A stretch of 64,000 nucleotides of DNA, taken from the NCBI RefSeq assembly GCF_014284175.1, contig NZ_JACOGA010000016.1:62001-126000 (forward strand), in the 5' to 3' direction. This DNA comes from Affinundibacterium flavidum (GTDB lineage: Bacteria; Pseudomonadota; Gammaproteobacteria; Burkholderiales; Burkholderiaceae_D). The translations under genes were made by a program, and so were the position numbers. The notes under the pieces were generated by a model. That model was not told where the DNA came from. It saw only the letters and a program-made list of their open reading frames with translations, and searched no databases. Of the stretch, positions 23,754 through 32,693 are shown piece after piece (position 1 is the first letter of the stretch; each line of letters starts with the position of its first letter).

Positions 23754-24206
23754 TTACAAACCCCACACCTCACTGGTGCGGACATATCCAGTTTGACCAT
23801 CACGATGTCTGACTTTAACCCAAGAGCCAATCGCGGGTTCAGCCATTTCCAGCAGCACGTGTTTATCGGCGCTAAATACCATAGATGCTGATTCTTCAGC
23901 GGAGGAGCGAATTCTGGCAGTGCCAACTTTCACGATTAAGTTGCGTCGCGTGATGAGATCTTTGGCTTCTATCCAGCTTAAATCACCATTCATGTCACGC
24001 ACGCGGCACCAAGCGCCGGAGGTCAAAATAATTTCGACAGGCATACCTGCTGGAGCCACATAGAGCTTGATTCCACGTACAGAGGGGGCGTCGTACATGA
24101 TGACAGGCGCAGCGCCGACGGAGCGAAAATCTAAAGCGTGGGAAAGACTTGAGACTGAGCTTAATCCCAATAAAACTAGTGTAGAAAGCTTGGAGATAAG
24201 ACGCAT
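23754..24206 (-). CDS. exported protein with two SH3 domains
   Basis: A 150-residue protein from the ATG at 24206, with AGGA upstream; a TTG two codons earlier is less likely. The signal peptide covers about 1-24 (LISKLSTLVLLGLSSVSSL, cleavage near HA-LD). Two bacterial SH3-like units follow: PVIMYDAPSVRGIKLYVAPA to RDMNGDLSWIEAKDL, and VGTARIRSSAEESASMVF to RDGQTGYVRTSEVWGL. Such proteins bind the cell wall or a partner in the periplasm. It is preceded by the secB terminator and followed by gpsA, an order common in Burkholderiales. Confidence 0.88.
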   Translation of the reverse strand: MRLISKLSTLVLLGLSSVSSLSHALDFRSVGAAPVIMYDAPSVRGIKLYVAPAGMPVEIILTSGAWCRVRDMNGDLSWIEAKDLITRRNLIVKVGTARIRSSAEESASMVFSADKHVLLEMAEPAIGSWVKVRHRDGQTGYVRTSEVWGL

Positions 24207-24237
24207 TACCAAATCCTGTAATCTTGGGAGAAAGATC

Positions 24238-24277
24238 TAAAAAGAAAACCCCATTATCCTTGTGCAGGATAATGGGT
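24238..24277 (-). terminator. rho-independent terminator of secB
   Basis: Read on the minus strand, CCCATTATCCT and AGGATAATGGG form an 11-bp stem with a 5-base loop, followed by a T-rich tract. It starts 11 bases after the secB stop. Confidence 0.9.
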
Positions 24278-24288
24278 TGGTAATGCTA

Positions 24289-24780
24289 TTAGTGCGTAGT
24301 TGCTGCTGCGTCTGCAGTAGCAGCTTCTGCTGCCAACTTAGCTTGTTCAGCCATGTTAGCCATACGTTGTTGGTAGAACGCTTCGAAGTTGATTTCTGTC
24401 AAATGAATCGGTGGGAAACCAGCGCGGGAAATCGCATCCGCTACGTTAGAACGCAGGTACGGATAGATGATATTTGGGCAACCGATGCCTAACAATGGAT
24501 CCATTTGTTCTTGTGGAATATTGCGTGCTTCGAAAATACCAGCTTGTTTAGCTTCAACCAAGAAAGCAACTTTGTCTTTAACTTTTGCTGTTACTGTCAC
24601 TGTTACTGTGGACTCAACGATGCCTTCAGCCAATGGCTCAGCAGCTACGTCTAATGTCACTTCGATACTTGGAGCTTCTTGTTCCAAGAAAATCGCTGGA
24701 GAGTTTGGTTGTTCGAGCGATAAATCTTTCAGATAGACGCGTTGAATTTGGAAAATTGGCTGCAAATTTTGGTCGGACAT
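24289..24780 (-). CDS. secB: protein-export chaperone SecB
   Basis: A 163-residue acidic chaperone that keeps preproteins unfolded and hands them to SecA. Typical segments are FQIQRVYLKDLSLEQPNSPA at the start, EVTLTVTVTAKVKDKVAFLVEA-like strands in the middle, and GCPNIIYPYLRSNVADAI with GFPPIHLTEINFEA near the end. An Ala/Thr-rich tail ends in H. Length is normal for Betaproteobacteria. It lies behind rhodanese and grxC genes on the same strand, 237 bases from grxC; that gap shows no gene. Confidence 0.98.
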   Translation of the reverse strand: MSDQNLQPIFQIQRVYLKDLSLEQPNSPAIFLEQEAPSIEVTLDVAAEPLAEGIVESTVTVTVTAKVKDKVAFLVEAKQAGIFEARNIPQEQMDPLLGIGCPNIIYPYLRSNVADAISRAGFPPIHLTEINFEAFYQQRMANMAEQAKLAAEAATADAAATTH

Positions 24781-25017
24781 GTGAGACTTTCTTAAAATTC
24801 TATAAATTAATCAGGAACAACTAGCTGCTTACATAAGGACGAATAGCGGATATTCAAGTCCTATTCTGCTTTGTTCTATCAGTGCCGCAAATTGTTCACA
24901 CAAATAATTCTTACAAATAAATTATGCTGACAAACTAAGGCGACGAAACAGAATCAGCCTTCTATTGTAGCAAGCGGAATTGAAAAACCGCAATCAAAGC
25001 CGCTTGTGCACTGCGTT

Positions 25018-25281
25018 TTATGTTGGATTTAATAGAGAATCGAGCTTGCCAGCACGATCTAATGCCGATAAATCATCAAAACCACCCACATGTGTTTCCC
25101 CTATGTAAATTTGAGGAACAGTACGACGTCCGGTTTTTTGCATCATCGCTTCACGCACCGCAGGATCAAGATCAACTCTGACTTTTTCAATGTCTGCTAC
25201 ACCTTTGGATTTCAACAGGCGCTCAGCCATCACGCAATACGGACAAACTGCTGTGCTATACATTACTACATGGGCAACCAT
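25018..25281 (-). CDS. grxC: glutaredoxin 3
   Basis: An 87-residue dithiol glutaredoxin with the active site CPYC (residues 13-16, in STAVCPYCVMAERLL). The cis-Pro TVPQIYI and the glutathione-binding HVGGFDDL are present. It reduces disulfides with glutathione in the cytoplasm. AAGGAG sits seven bases upstream of the ATG. It lies 29 bases after the rhodanese gene on the same strand, so the two are probably cotranscribed. Confidence 0.97.
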   Translation of the reverse strand: MVAHVVMYSTAVCPYCVMAERLLKSKGVADIEKVRVDLDPAVREAMMQKTGRRTVPQIYIGETHVGGFDDLSALDRAGKLDSLLNPT

Positions 25282-25310
25282 GACAACTCCTTGCTAAATC
25301 TTACTCAATT

Positions 25311-25712
25311 TTACTTAACTGTAGGCAAGCCTTGTGACTGCCAAGCCGCAACGCCACCATCTAAACTAAATGCCTGCTCAAATCCGGCTTTGTTCAATAC
25401 GGCGACTGCACTGCTAGAGCGTACGCCGCTGGCGCAAACAGTAATCACTACATTGCTTTTGGATTTTTCGATTTCTTTAATTCTTGATTCCAGTTCTTTT
25501 AACGGAATATTTTTGGCATTTGGCAAATGACCAGTGGCGAATTCTTCGGCGCTACGGACGTCAAGCACCAAAGTCTTGCCTTGATTCATATATTGTGTCG
25601 CTTGCAATTGCGAGACTCGTGCGCCGCGTCTTTGCAGGCTAGGGAGTAATAAGGCACCGCCAGAAATGATGGCAATGGATAGCAAAAACAGATTGTCGCT
25701 AATGAAATTCAC
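25311..25712 (-). CDS. membrane-anchored rhodanese-like protein
   Basis: A 133-residue protein starting at a GTG (25712). An N-terminal membrane helix (about 4-24, ISDNLFLLSIAIISGGALLL) is followed by one rhodanese domain (about 38-130). The active loop is CASGVRSS with Cys near residue 93, so sulfur or redox transfer is possible. GQTLVLDVRSAEEF-like and LDGGVAAWQSQGLP segments are typical. It heads the rhodanese-grxC-secB block. Single-domain membrane rhodaneses at this place are common in Betaproteobacteria; the true substrate is unknown. Confidence 0.92.
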   Translation of the reverse strand: MNFISDNLFLLSIAIISGGALLLPSLQRRGARVSQLQATQYMNQGKTLVLDVRSAEEFATGHLPNAKNIPLKELESRIKEIEKSKSNVVITVCASGVRSSSAVAVLNKAGFEQAFSLDGGVAAWQSQGLPTVK

Positions 25713-25891
25713 AGTTTTCCCGTGTTAAGAATGGTTATAAGTGGTTAAAGACAAGCGCCTCATTATAAAATAGATGGGGAAATTAGTTTTAAATTGTCTT
25801 AAATCTGAATTTAATCCAGATCAAGTCTAGTTTTAGAACCGCAGTACCTTCCTTTCTGTTCTTCTCCAATCACCGTAAATAAACAAATATC

Positions 25892-26638
25892 ATGTATAAA
25901 ATTGTATTGATGCGCCATGGCGAATCCACTTGGAATCTCGATAATCGTTTTACTGGCTGGACCGATGTCGATCTGACTGAAAAAGGCGTTGCCGAAGCGC
26001 GTCAAGCGGGACAATTGCTGAAAGAAGCAGGTTTTACTTTTGATTTAGCCTACACCTCGGTATTAAAGCGCGCGATTCGTACCTTGTGGGGCACGCTAGA
26101 TGAGATGGATTTGATGTGGTTGCCAGTAGAACATGATTGGCGTTTGAATGAACGCCACTACGGTGCCTTGCAAGGTTTGAATAAGGCTGAAACAGCCGCT
26201 AAATATGGCGATGAGCAGGTATTAGTGTGGCGCCGTAGCTATGACACACCGCCGAATCCTTTGGCGGAAGATGATGAGCGTACCTCTTTCAACGATCCAC
26301 GTTACGCTGGTTTAAAGCGTGAACAGATTCCTTTAACAGAATGTTTGAAAGATACCGTTGCACGTGTTGTGCCCGCTTGGGATGACTCTATCGCACCAGC
26401 CATCCGTTCTGGTAAACGCATCATCGTTTCTGCTCATGGCAATAGTCTGCGCGCTTTGATCAAAATGCTCGATGGTATCAGCGATGACGATATCGTGAAT
26501 CTGAATATTCCAAATGGTCAGCCTTTGGTGTATGAATTAGATGCGGATTTGAAGCCGATCAAGAGCTACTACCTCGGTGACCAAGATGCAATTGCAGCTG
26601 CTTTAGCCGCCGTTGCAAGCCAAGGCAAGTCGAAGTAA
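25892..26638 (+). CDS. gpmA: 2,3-bisphosphoglycerate-dependent phosphoglycerate mutase
   Basis: A 248-residue glycolytic enzyme that interconverts 3- and 2-phosphoglycerate. LMRHGESTWNLDNRFTGW carries the phosphorylated His (His10 or so). ERHYGALQGLNK and VSAHGNSLRALIK supply the other active residues, including the second His. Full length for dPGM. Translation starts at ATG 25892 with no strong ribosome site. The next gene starts four bases after its stop region, and the following genes run in the same direction. Confidence 0.98.
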   Translation: MYKIVLMRHGESTWNLDNRFTGWTDVDLTEKGVAEARQAGQLLKEAGFTFDLAYTSVLKRAIRTLWGTLDEMDLMWLPVEHDWRLNERHYGALQGLNKAETAAKYGDEQVLVWRRSYDTPPNPLAEDDERTSFNDPRYAGLKREQIPLTECLKDTVARVVPAWDDSIAPAIRSGKRIIVSAHGNSLRALIKMLDGISDDDIVNLNIPNGQPLVYELDADLKPIKSYYLGDQDAIAAALAAVASQGKSK

Positions 26639-26642
26639 GGCA

Positions 26643-28043
26643 ATGTTATTTGCTCCTTTGAATTCTCTTTTGTCGCAAGTGAGCTCAACCGGCAAACCGA
26701 CTTTATCGCATCAGGTAAAAGCGGTTTGCTTGCTGTGTGCATTTAGCTTGTTCAGTCATCTCGCGCAAGCCCAAAGTAATCGCGCCAAAGAAAAGAAACG
26801 GGCTGAAGCCAGTCGTGTTGAGTTGCAACAAAAACTCAAAGCACTGAAAAAAGACATTAGCAAAACTGAGTCTGCAAAAGAAAAAGCCAGCGATGCATTG
26901 GAAGATTCTGAGCAAGCAATTTCTGAAGCAAATCGTTCGATTCGCGATTTGCAAATTGAGCAGCAACAGGCCAATGAAAAATTGAATCAGCTGATAGCCG
27001 AGCAAGCGCGTTTGACGGCTCAGGTTGAGCAGCAAAAAAAACAATTATCTGATTTTTTGCGTCGCCAATATATGCATGGTGATAGTGACCGGATTAAATT
27101 GCTGCTATCTGGAGACAATCCCAATCGCATCAACCGCGAAATGCATTACATGAGTTATGTGTCGCAAACGCAAGCCAAGATGATCACGGCTTTGCGCACT
27201 AGCCTCGATGAAATAGAAAAAAATAAGCAAGCCGCACAAGAAACTAAAGACGAGTTAGATGAAATTGCGCAAGAAGAGCGCGCTCATAAACAAGGTTTAG
27301 AAAAAGAAAAAAAACGACACGCGGCTTTGTTATCGCAACTCGCGACTAAGTTGCATACGCAGAAAAAAGAAGCTGAAAATTTGCAAAAAGATGAACAGCG
27401 TTTGAGCAATTTAGTCACACGCTTGAATAAATTAATGGAAGAGCAAGTCAAAGCGGAACAGGCGCGCTTGGCACTATTAGATAAACAACGTAAAGAAAAA
27501 TTGGCGCAAGAAAAAGCCTTGCGTGAAAAAAACCAGGTCGCGACGCAAGGCAAAAATACTGGTAAGCCAGTGAAAGACGTAGAAGAGACCAAAGAAAGCA
27601 AGGGCATGAGCGTAGAGCAAACGCCAGTGCCGGGCATGTTTGACGGTCAAGAATTTAATCGTTTGAAGGGACAGTTACGCTTGCCAGTCAAAGGTGAATT
27701 GATCGCGCGTTTTGGTACTAAGCGTGGTGATGGCCCTAGCTGGAAAGGCTTATTTATCAAAGCCGGTGAAGGCGCAGAAGTCAAAGCGATTGCTGCTGGA
27801 AAGGTCGTATTTGCAGAATGGTTGCGCGGCTTTGGGAATATGATCATTCTTGATCACGGTGGCCAATATTTAAGCCTTTATAGCAATACGCAAGCGGTCT
27901 TAAAGCATGCGGGTGATATTGTGAAGGCCGGCGATACGATTGCGAATGCGGGCAACAGCGGCGGGAACGAAGAAACGGGTCTATACTTTGAAATGCGTTA
28001 TAAAGGTCAAGTGTTTGATCCTATGAGTTGGGTGCGTAAATAA
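26643..28043 (+). CDS. EnvC-like murein hydrolase activator (M23/LytM fold, degenerate)
   Basis: A 467-residue exported protein from the ATG at 26643, which has AAGG just upstream and lies four bases past the gpmA stop; an in-frame TTG inside gpmA is rejected. A signal peptide (cleavage near AQA-QS) is followed by long coiled coil (about 40-320, rich in Lys, Glu, Gln). A LytM domain closes the protein (about 345-467). The zinc ligands of active M23 enzymes (HxxxD and HxH) are replaced: WKGLFIKAG and LYFEMRYKG stand in their places. This matches EnvC, which has no hydrolase activity and instead switches on AmiA/AmiB amidases at division. Confidence 0.92.
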   Translation: MLFAPLNSLLSQVSSTGKPTLSHQVKAVCLLCAFSLFSHLAQAQSNRAKEKKRAEASRVELQQKLKALKKDISKTESAKEKASDALEDSEQAISEANRSIRDLQIEQQQANEKLNQLIAEQARLTAQVEQQKKQLSDFLRRQYMHGDSDRIKLLLSGDNPNRINREMHYMSYVSQTQAKMITALRTSLDEIEKNKQAAQETKDELDEIAQEERAHKQGLEKEKKRHAALLSQLATKLHTQKKEAENLQKDEQRLSNLVTRLNKLMEEQVKAEQARLALLDKQRKEKLAQEKALREKNQVATQGKNTGKPVKDVEETKESKGMSVEQTPVPGMFDGQEFNRLKGQLRLPVKGELIARFGTKRGDGPSWKGLFIKAGEGAEVKAIAAGKVVFAEWLRGFGNMIILDHGGQYLSLYSNTQAVLKHAGDIVKAGDTIANAGNSGGNEETGLYFEMRYKGQVFDPMSWVRK

Positions 28044-28113
28044 GCAATTGATGTGTTTGCATGTTAAATTTTTGTGCAGTTAATTTTGGTACGGTGAACG
28101 CCGGTTTGGAATT

Positions 28114-29574
28114 ATGGGTAGTAAATTAAAAAATTTAGGCTTAATCAGTTTTGGTGTAGTGGCCGGTGTTGCAGCCTCGCTGCAATATTCTGCCCTCGCA
28201 CAAAAAATCAATGCACTGCCCTTGCCGCTGGAAAAACTCAGTGAGTTCTCTGAAGTGTTTGGCATGATTAAGTCGGAATATGTTGAGCCGGTAGAAGATG
28301 AAAAACTCTTAGATGAAGCCATCAATGGCATGGTGAATGCACTTGATCCACACTCGGCCTACTTAGACAAAAAATCTTTCAAAGAATTACGCGAAGGCAC
28401 AGAAGGTAAGTTCGTAGGTTTGGGCATCGAAGTCGGAATGGAAGATGGCTATGTCAAAGTGGTTTCCCCGATTGAAGATTCGCCAGCTTCTCGCGCTGGC
28501 ATACAGCCTAGTGATTTGATTACTCGCATTGACGGTGTACCGATTAAAGGTTTGAGTATTGATGACGCCGTTAAAAAAATGCGTGGCGAGCCGAATTCTA
28601 AAATTACTTTGACGATCGCACGCAAGACCGAAGATAAGCCCATCGTTGTAACTTTGACGCGTGAATTGATTAAGCAACACAGCGTCAAAGGAAAGCTCGT
28701 CGAGCCTGGCTATGCGTGGATCAGAATCTCGCAATTTCAAGAACCAACCTTGGACGACATGGTGAAAAAGATCAGCGCACTGTATACGCAGGATCCGGGT
28801 TTGAAAGGTTTGGTACTCGATTTGCGCAATGATCCGGGCGGTGTATTGCCGGGGGCAATTGGTGTCTCGGCGGCGTTCTTGCCTAAGGATGTGGCGGTCG
28901 TTTCAACCAATGGTCAGGTAGAAGATTCTAAACGCACGTATTTTGCGAAAAAAGAATTTTATGCCGAGCGCGGCGTCGGCGATCCACTTGCGAAATTGCC
29001 AGCAGCAATCAAAAATATTCCTATGGTGGTATTGATCAATACCGGATCGGCATCGGCTTCTGAAATCGTCGCCGGTGCTCTGCAAGATTATCGTCGCGCG
29101 ACCATCATCGGTACGCAAAGTTATGGCAAGGGCTCCGTCCAGACTGTGCATCAGATTACTGATGATACAGCGATCAAATTGACCACGGCACGTTATTACA
29201 CGCCTTTAGGGCGGGCGATTCAGGCCAAAGGTATACAGCCGGATTTACGCGTAGAAGAAACGGCGAATGGCGATGGATTTAATGCCTTGCGCTCGCGTGA
29301 AGCGGATCTGGTAAAACATTTGAGTAATGATCGGGAAGCAGAACCTGAAACTGCAATTGTCGATGAATTGGAAGAAGAAAAGCGTTTGATTGAATTGGCG
29401 AAGAAGAGCGCACCTTTGGAGTTTGGTAGCAAAGACGATTTCCAATTAAAGCAAGCGCTGAATCATTTGAAGGGTTTGCCTGTCAAGGTTACGCCTTTGA
29501 AAACTGCCAGTCTGGAGCCAGTCAATGCCGCACCGCCAGCTGTCAAAAATAAGGGTGGTCACAGTAAGAAATGA
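28114..29574 (+). CDS. ctpA: carboxy-terminal processing protease, S41 family
   Basis: A 486-residue periplasmic protease. The N terminus has a signal/anchor (about 5-28). A PDZ domain follows (about 95-180, EGKFVGLGIEVGMEDGYVKV, GIQPSDLITRIDG). The S41 core carries the Ser/Lys dyad: nucleophile Ser in TGSASASEIVAG and the general base Lys in SYGKGSVQT. The C-terminal 100 residues are charged. It follows the EnvC-like gene by 70 bases in the same direction, an order that is conserved in many proteobacteria and links it to cell-wall enzyme turnover. It trims or degrades envelope proteins from the C terminus. Confidence 0.95.
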   Translation: MGSKLKNLGLISFGVVAGVAASLQYSALAQKINALPLPLEKLSEFSEVFGMIKSEYVEPVEDEKLLDEAINGMVNALDPHSAYLDKKSFKELREGTEGKFVGLGIEVGMEDGYVKVVSPIEDSPASRAGIQPSDLITRIDGVPIKGLSIDDAVKKMRGEPNSKITLTIARKTEDKPIVVTLTRELIKQHSVKGKLVEPGYAWIRISQFQEPTLDDMVKKISALYTQDPGLKGLVLDLRNDPGGVLPGAIGVSAAFLPKDVAVVSTNGQVEDSKRTYFAKKEFYAERGVGDPLAKLPAAIKNIPMVVLINTGSASASEIVAGALQDYRRATIIGTQSYGKGSVQTVHQITDDTAIKLTTARYYTPLGRAIQAKGIQPDLRVEETANGDGFNALRSREADLVKHLSNDREAEPETAIVDELEEEKRLIELAKKSAPLEFGSKDDFQLKQALNHLKGLPVKVTPLKTASLEPVNAAPPAVKNKGGHSKK

Positions 29575-29675
29575 TGGTGGTGCCAAATCCCATTCAACTT
29601 CGAAGCTCCATAGATACATAAATACATAAGTAAAGCGTTGATGTAACATCAGCCTTTCGTATTCCCTGGCAAACT

Positions 29676-30425
29676 ATGAACGATAATCAATTGTTGCGTT
29701 ACTCGCGACACATTTTGCTGGATCAGATAGGCATAGAAGGCCAGCAAAAAATTCTGGCCGCACATGCCTTAATCATTGGTGCTGGTGGCCTCGGTTCTCC
29801 TGCTGCACTCTATCTAGCCAGCGCCGGAATCGGCAAGCTCACCATTGTCGATGACGATGAAGTTGACCTCACCAATTTGCAGCGTCAGATTTTGCATACG
29901 ACTGAGCGCGTAGGTAAAGATAAAGTTGACTCGGCAAAAATTTGCTTGCAACAAATCAATCCTGAAGTGGAAGTCATCGCGCTTAAAGAAAGACTGCAAG
30001 GGCAGCGTTTGCAAGAATTGGTGCGCAGTGCGAGTGTTGTCCTTGATTGCAGCGACAATTTCAAAACTCGTCACGCGGTGAATGCTGCGTGCGTAGAATT
30101 TTCTGTGCCTTTGGTATCGGGTGCGGCGATTTCTTTTGATGGACAATTGAGCGTATTCGATACGCGTCACAGTGATGCACCATGCTATGCCTGCTTGTTC
30201 CCACCCGATCAGGATGTGGAAGAAGTGCGTTGTTCGACGATGGGCGTGTTTTCTCCCCTAGTCGGTATTATCGGTACCATGCAAGCGGCCGAAGCACTCA
30301 AGCTGGTGATGAATTTGGGACTATCGGTGAGCGGACGCTTATTATTGCTCGACGCTATGCAAATGGAATGGACCAGCATAGGGGTGAGTAAAAATCATGA
30401 ATGCGCAGTGTGTGGTGCTAAGTAG
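29676..30425 (+). CDS. moeB: MoeB/ThiF-family E1-like adenylyltransferase
   Basis: A 249-residue enzyme that adenylates the C-terminal Gly of a ubiquitin-like sulfur carrier (MoaD or ThiS). ATP binding is at GAGGLGSPAALYLASAGIG (about 35-53) and DDDEVDLTNLQRQ. The zinc site has two CxxC pairs (CYACLFP and CAVCGAK). The thiolating Cys region is EVRCSTMGVFSP. MoeB and ThiF cannot be told apart here because no moaD or thiS is adjacent. Its stop overlaps the end of the convergent pabBC gene by eight bases. Confidence 0.92.
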   Translation: MNDNQLLRYSRHILLDQIGIEGQQKILAAHALIIGAGGLGSPAALYLASAGIGKLTIVDDDEVDLTNLQRQILHTTERVGKDKVDSAKICLQQINPEVEVIALKERLQGQRLQELVRSASVVLDCSDNFKTRHAVNAACVEFSVPLVSGAAISFDGQLSVFDTRHSDAPCYACLFPPDQDVEEVRCSTMGVFSPLVGIIGTMQAAEALKLVMNLGLSVSGRLLLLDAMQMEWTSIGVSKNHECAVCGAK

Positions 30426-32298
30426 GTTCAGACATCAGCGTTGGCAATACTAGTGTCGCCTTCAAAACTCCACGCAAGGCATTGCATACCAAGATCTCAT
30501 CGGCTTGTTGCAGATCATTGAGTGTCAATGATTTTTCTATCGCCTGTAGTTGCGCATCTTCCAGTAACACGCTGCGCATAATTCCGGGTAATACGCCATC
30601 ATTTAATGGTGGTGTGTACCAATTTCCCCTTATTTTGACAAATACATTGCTGCGTCCACCTTCGGTGATCTTGCCGGCGGTATTGCAAAACAGACTGTCG
30701 AAGCCGCCATGTTTTTCTGCGTCTTGCCAGGCTTGGTCATACTGTGCGCGATGCGTACTTTTATGCGCTAAAAAGACTGGCGCGGTTGTGCATGTTTCTG
30801 CACTTATGAAAATACGAACGGGCTGTTCTAGTGGGCGTAATTCAGCATGTTGTATGGCGATATCGCCATTCGACTTGAGCGACAATTTGAGTCGGTATTC
30901 TTTGCCGACAGCGAAATGTTGCTGATAATTCTGTAGCTCCAGGAGGATGCGTTCGGGTTCACATTTGAATTCGAAAAAAGCCGCCGATGCTTGTAAGCGG
31001 GCCAGATGGCGTTCGAGGTGGCGATATCCAATGTCGTGCTTCGTATACATGGTTTCGAACAATTCAAAATCCGGTTGCATTCCCGTCAGAAATTTTGCTT
31101 TCAACTGACACTCGGCAAATTCTTCATCGGGCTGGCTATCATAGACGATGCCCGCACCTACGCCCATCACACCCACTCTGCAAGCATTAGCATCGGGCGC
31201 TTGTAAAGTGAGTGTGCGTATCGGCACCGATAAACAAAAATCGGCCACGCTTTGTGGCGTTGCCGGTGGATCGAACCAGCCAATCGCGCCGGTATAAATG
31301 CCGCGATCTTCGGTTTCAATTTCACGAATGATTTCCATAGTGCGATGCTTGGGCGCACCGGTAATCGAGCCGCAAGGAAATAGCGCTGACATTACGGCAT
31401 CTAAACGCAAGTCGCTGCGTAACTGTGCGGTGATAGTCGAGGTCATTTGTAATACGCTGGTAAAGCTTTGTACTTCAAATAATGCTGGGACTTTAACGGT
31501 TCCGGTTTGCGCGATGCGGCCTAAATCATTGCGTAATAAATCGACGATCATTAAATTTTCAGCGCGATTTTTGGGATCGTGGCTGAGTTGCTGTGCGCGT
31601 TGTTGATCCTGAACCGCATCACCACTGGCAGCCGCGGTACCTTTCATCGGTTTTGCTAATAATTGCCCGGCTTGATGACGGATAAATAATTCTGGAGACA
31701 AGGATAAAATCGCACGACCATCGGGTAGGCTGATGAAGGCGGCAAACGGCACTGGCTGACGCTTGCGTAAAGCCCGATACAAAGCGAGCGCGGTACCGTA
31801 GGTCGAAAAATGCAGACGATATGTGTAATTAACTTGATAGGTATCACCGGCGGCAATATAGGCGCGGATCTGATTGATCGCTTGTGTGAATTCGGCTTGA
31901 TCCACATTCGCTCGCAATTGCCGGATACCTGCGACTTCGTTAGTGCATGCTTGTGTCAACCGCTCTGCGACTTGTTGCCGACTCCAATGTTGGCAATCAC
32001 GAAATACCAATAACTGCGAGATGGTTTGATTCGTTTCAGCTTGCTCACGCGCCGTAATGGCATGCAATTGTGCGCCACTTTCGTAACTCAAAACAGCAAG
32101 AACGTAGTAGCCATTTGATAAAGCTTGCTCGGCCTGCTGCCACATGGCTGGCCAAGTTTCGGCTGAACTGCTGCTCAATGTGTCGATCAGATCGGAATAA
32201 AATCGCGATTGTGCAACATCGCTCTGTGCATCGTCTAAGAGCGCGAAGCATAGGTTTGCCGAGTCTGGATTGGAAAGAAGAAGAGAGGAAGCGGACAC
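30418..32298 (-). CDS. pabB: aminodeoxychorismate synthase component I fused to 4-amino-4-deoxychorismate lyase (PabB-PabC)
   Basis: A 626-residue fusion starting at a GTG (32298) with AGG upstream. Residues about 1-360 are the chorismate-binding PabB part: LAKPMKGTAAASG with the Lys that forms the adduct, DLLRNDLGRIA, and the SITGAPKHRTMEIIREIE and RGIYTGAIGWF motifs. Residues about 375-626 are a PLP-dependent class IV lyase (GYRHLERHLARLQ, HKSTHRAQYDQ with the likely PLP Lys, GGRSNVFVKI, NDGVLPGIMRSVLLE). Together they make p-aminobenzoate for folate, with ammonia from a separate PabA. pabA is not in the window. Such fusions are frequent in Betaproteobacteria. Confidence 0.95.
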   Translation of the reverse strand: MSASSLLLSNPDSANLCFALLDDAQSDVAQSRFYSDLIDTLSSSSAETWPAMWQQAEQALSNGYYVLAVLSYESGAQLHAITAREQAETNQTISQLLVFRDCQHWSRQQVAERLTQACTNEVAGIRQLRANVDQAEFTQAINQIRAYIAAGDTYQVNYTYRLHFSTYGTALALYRALRKRQPVPFAAFISLPDGRAILSLSPELFIRHQAGQLLAKPMKGTAAASGDAVQDQQRAQQLSHDPKNRAENLMIVDLLRNDLGRIAQTGTVKVPALFEVQSFTSVLQMTSTITAQLRSDLRLDAVMSALFPCGSITGAPKHRTMEIIREIETEDRGIYTGAIGWFDPPATPQSVADFCLSVPIRTLTLQAPDANACRVGVMGVGAGIVYDSQPDEEFAECQLKAKFLTGMQPDFELFETMYTKHDIGYRHLERHLARLQASAAFFEFKCEPERILLELQNYQQHFAVGKEYRLKLSLKSNGDIAIQHAELRPLEQPVRIFISAETCTTAPVFLAHKSTHRAQYDQAWQDAEKHGGFDSLFCNTAGKITEGGRSNVFVKIRGNWYTPPLNDGVLPGIMRSVLLEDAQLQAIEKSLTLNDLQQADEILVCNALRGVLKATLVLPTLMSEPT

Positions 32299-32693
32299 AA
32301 TATATACCTGATGAGAATCGGCCTTAGTTTACCCTTAGATTGCTTTTCTTGCAGTACGCTTGTGCTTCTCAACAAGCTGCCTAGGGTTTCATCTCCAGTG
32401 ACAATTTGTAAAAAACCGTGAAACTTGACATAAATTAAAGAGGCGCATAGAGAAACGGGCGCGAAGTTTGTAACCAAAAAGCTTGAGCCGCGTTAGTGGC
32501 AGAGAGGCGCCAAAAACGTGCAATAACGGTGTAATAATCGCGTTATAATGCGCGGACAAAGCGGCTCAGCAATTGGTTAGGATGCAGTGTGTACTGTTTT
32601 TATAAACATGACAAAGCTTCTCCTCGCCAGCAAAAATTTGTTTTGGGCTGTCCTGTTCATTCGCTCACTTATCTCATTTATATAAATATAGCC
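32299..32693. promoter_or_regulatory. 395-base divergent intergenic region with a -10-like TATAAT
   Basis: It separates pabBC (minus) from the TPR gene (plus). TATAAT at 32544-32549 lies 145 bases before the TPR start, but no good -35 sits 16-18 bases upstream. A TTGACA at 32425 is followed at the right spacing only by TAGAGA. Either could be the TPR promoter; a long leader would result. No gene is seen here. Confidence 0.4.

Noticed and set aside
32425..32453. Sigma-70 promoter for the TPR gene from TTGACA at 32425
   Set aside because: The -35 is perfect, but the hexamer at 17-base spacing (TAGAGA) matches the -10 consensus poorly, and the start codon is 240 bases away.
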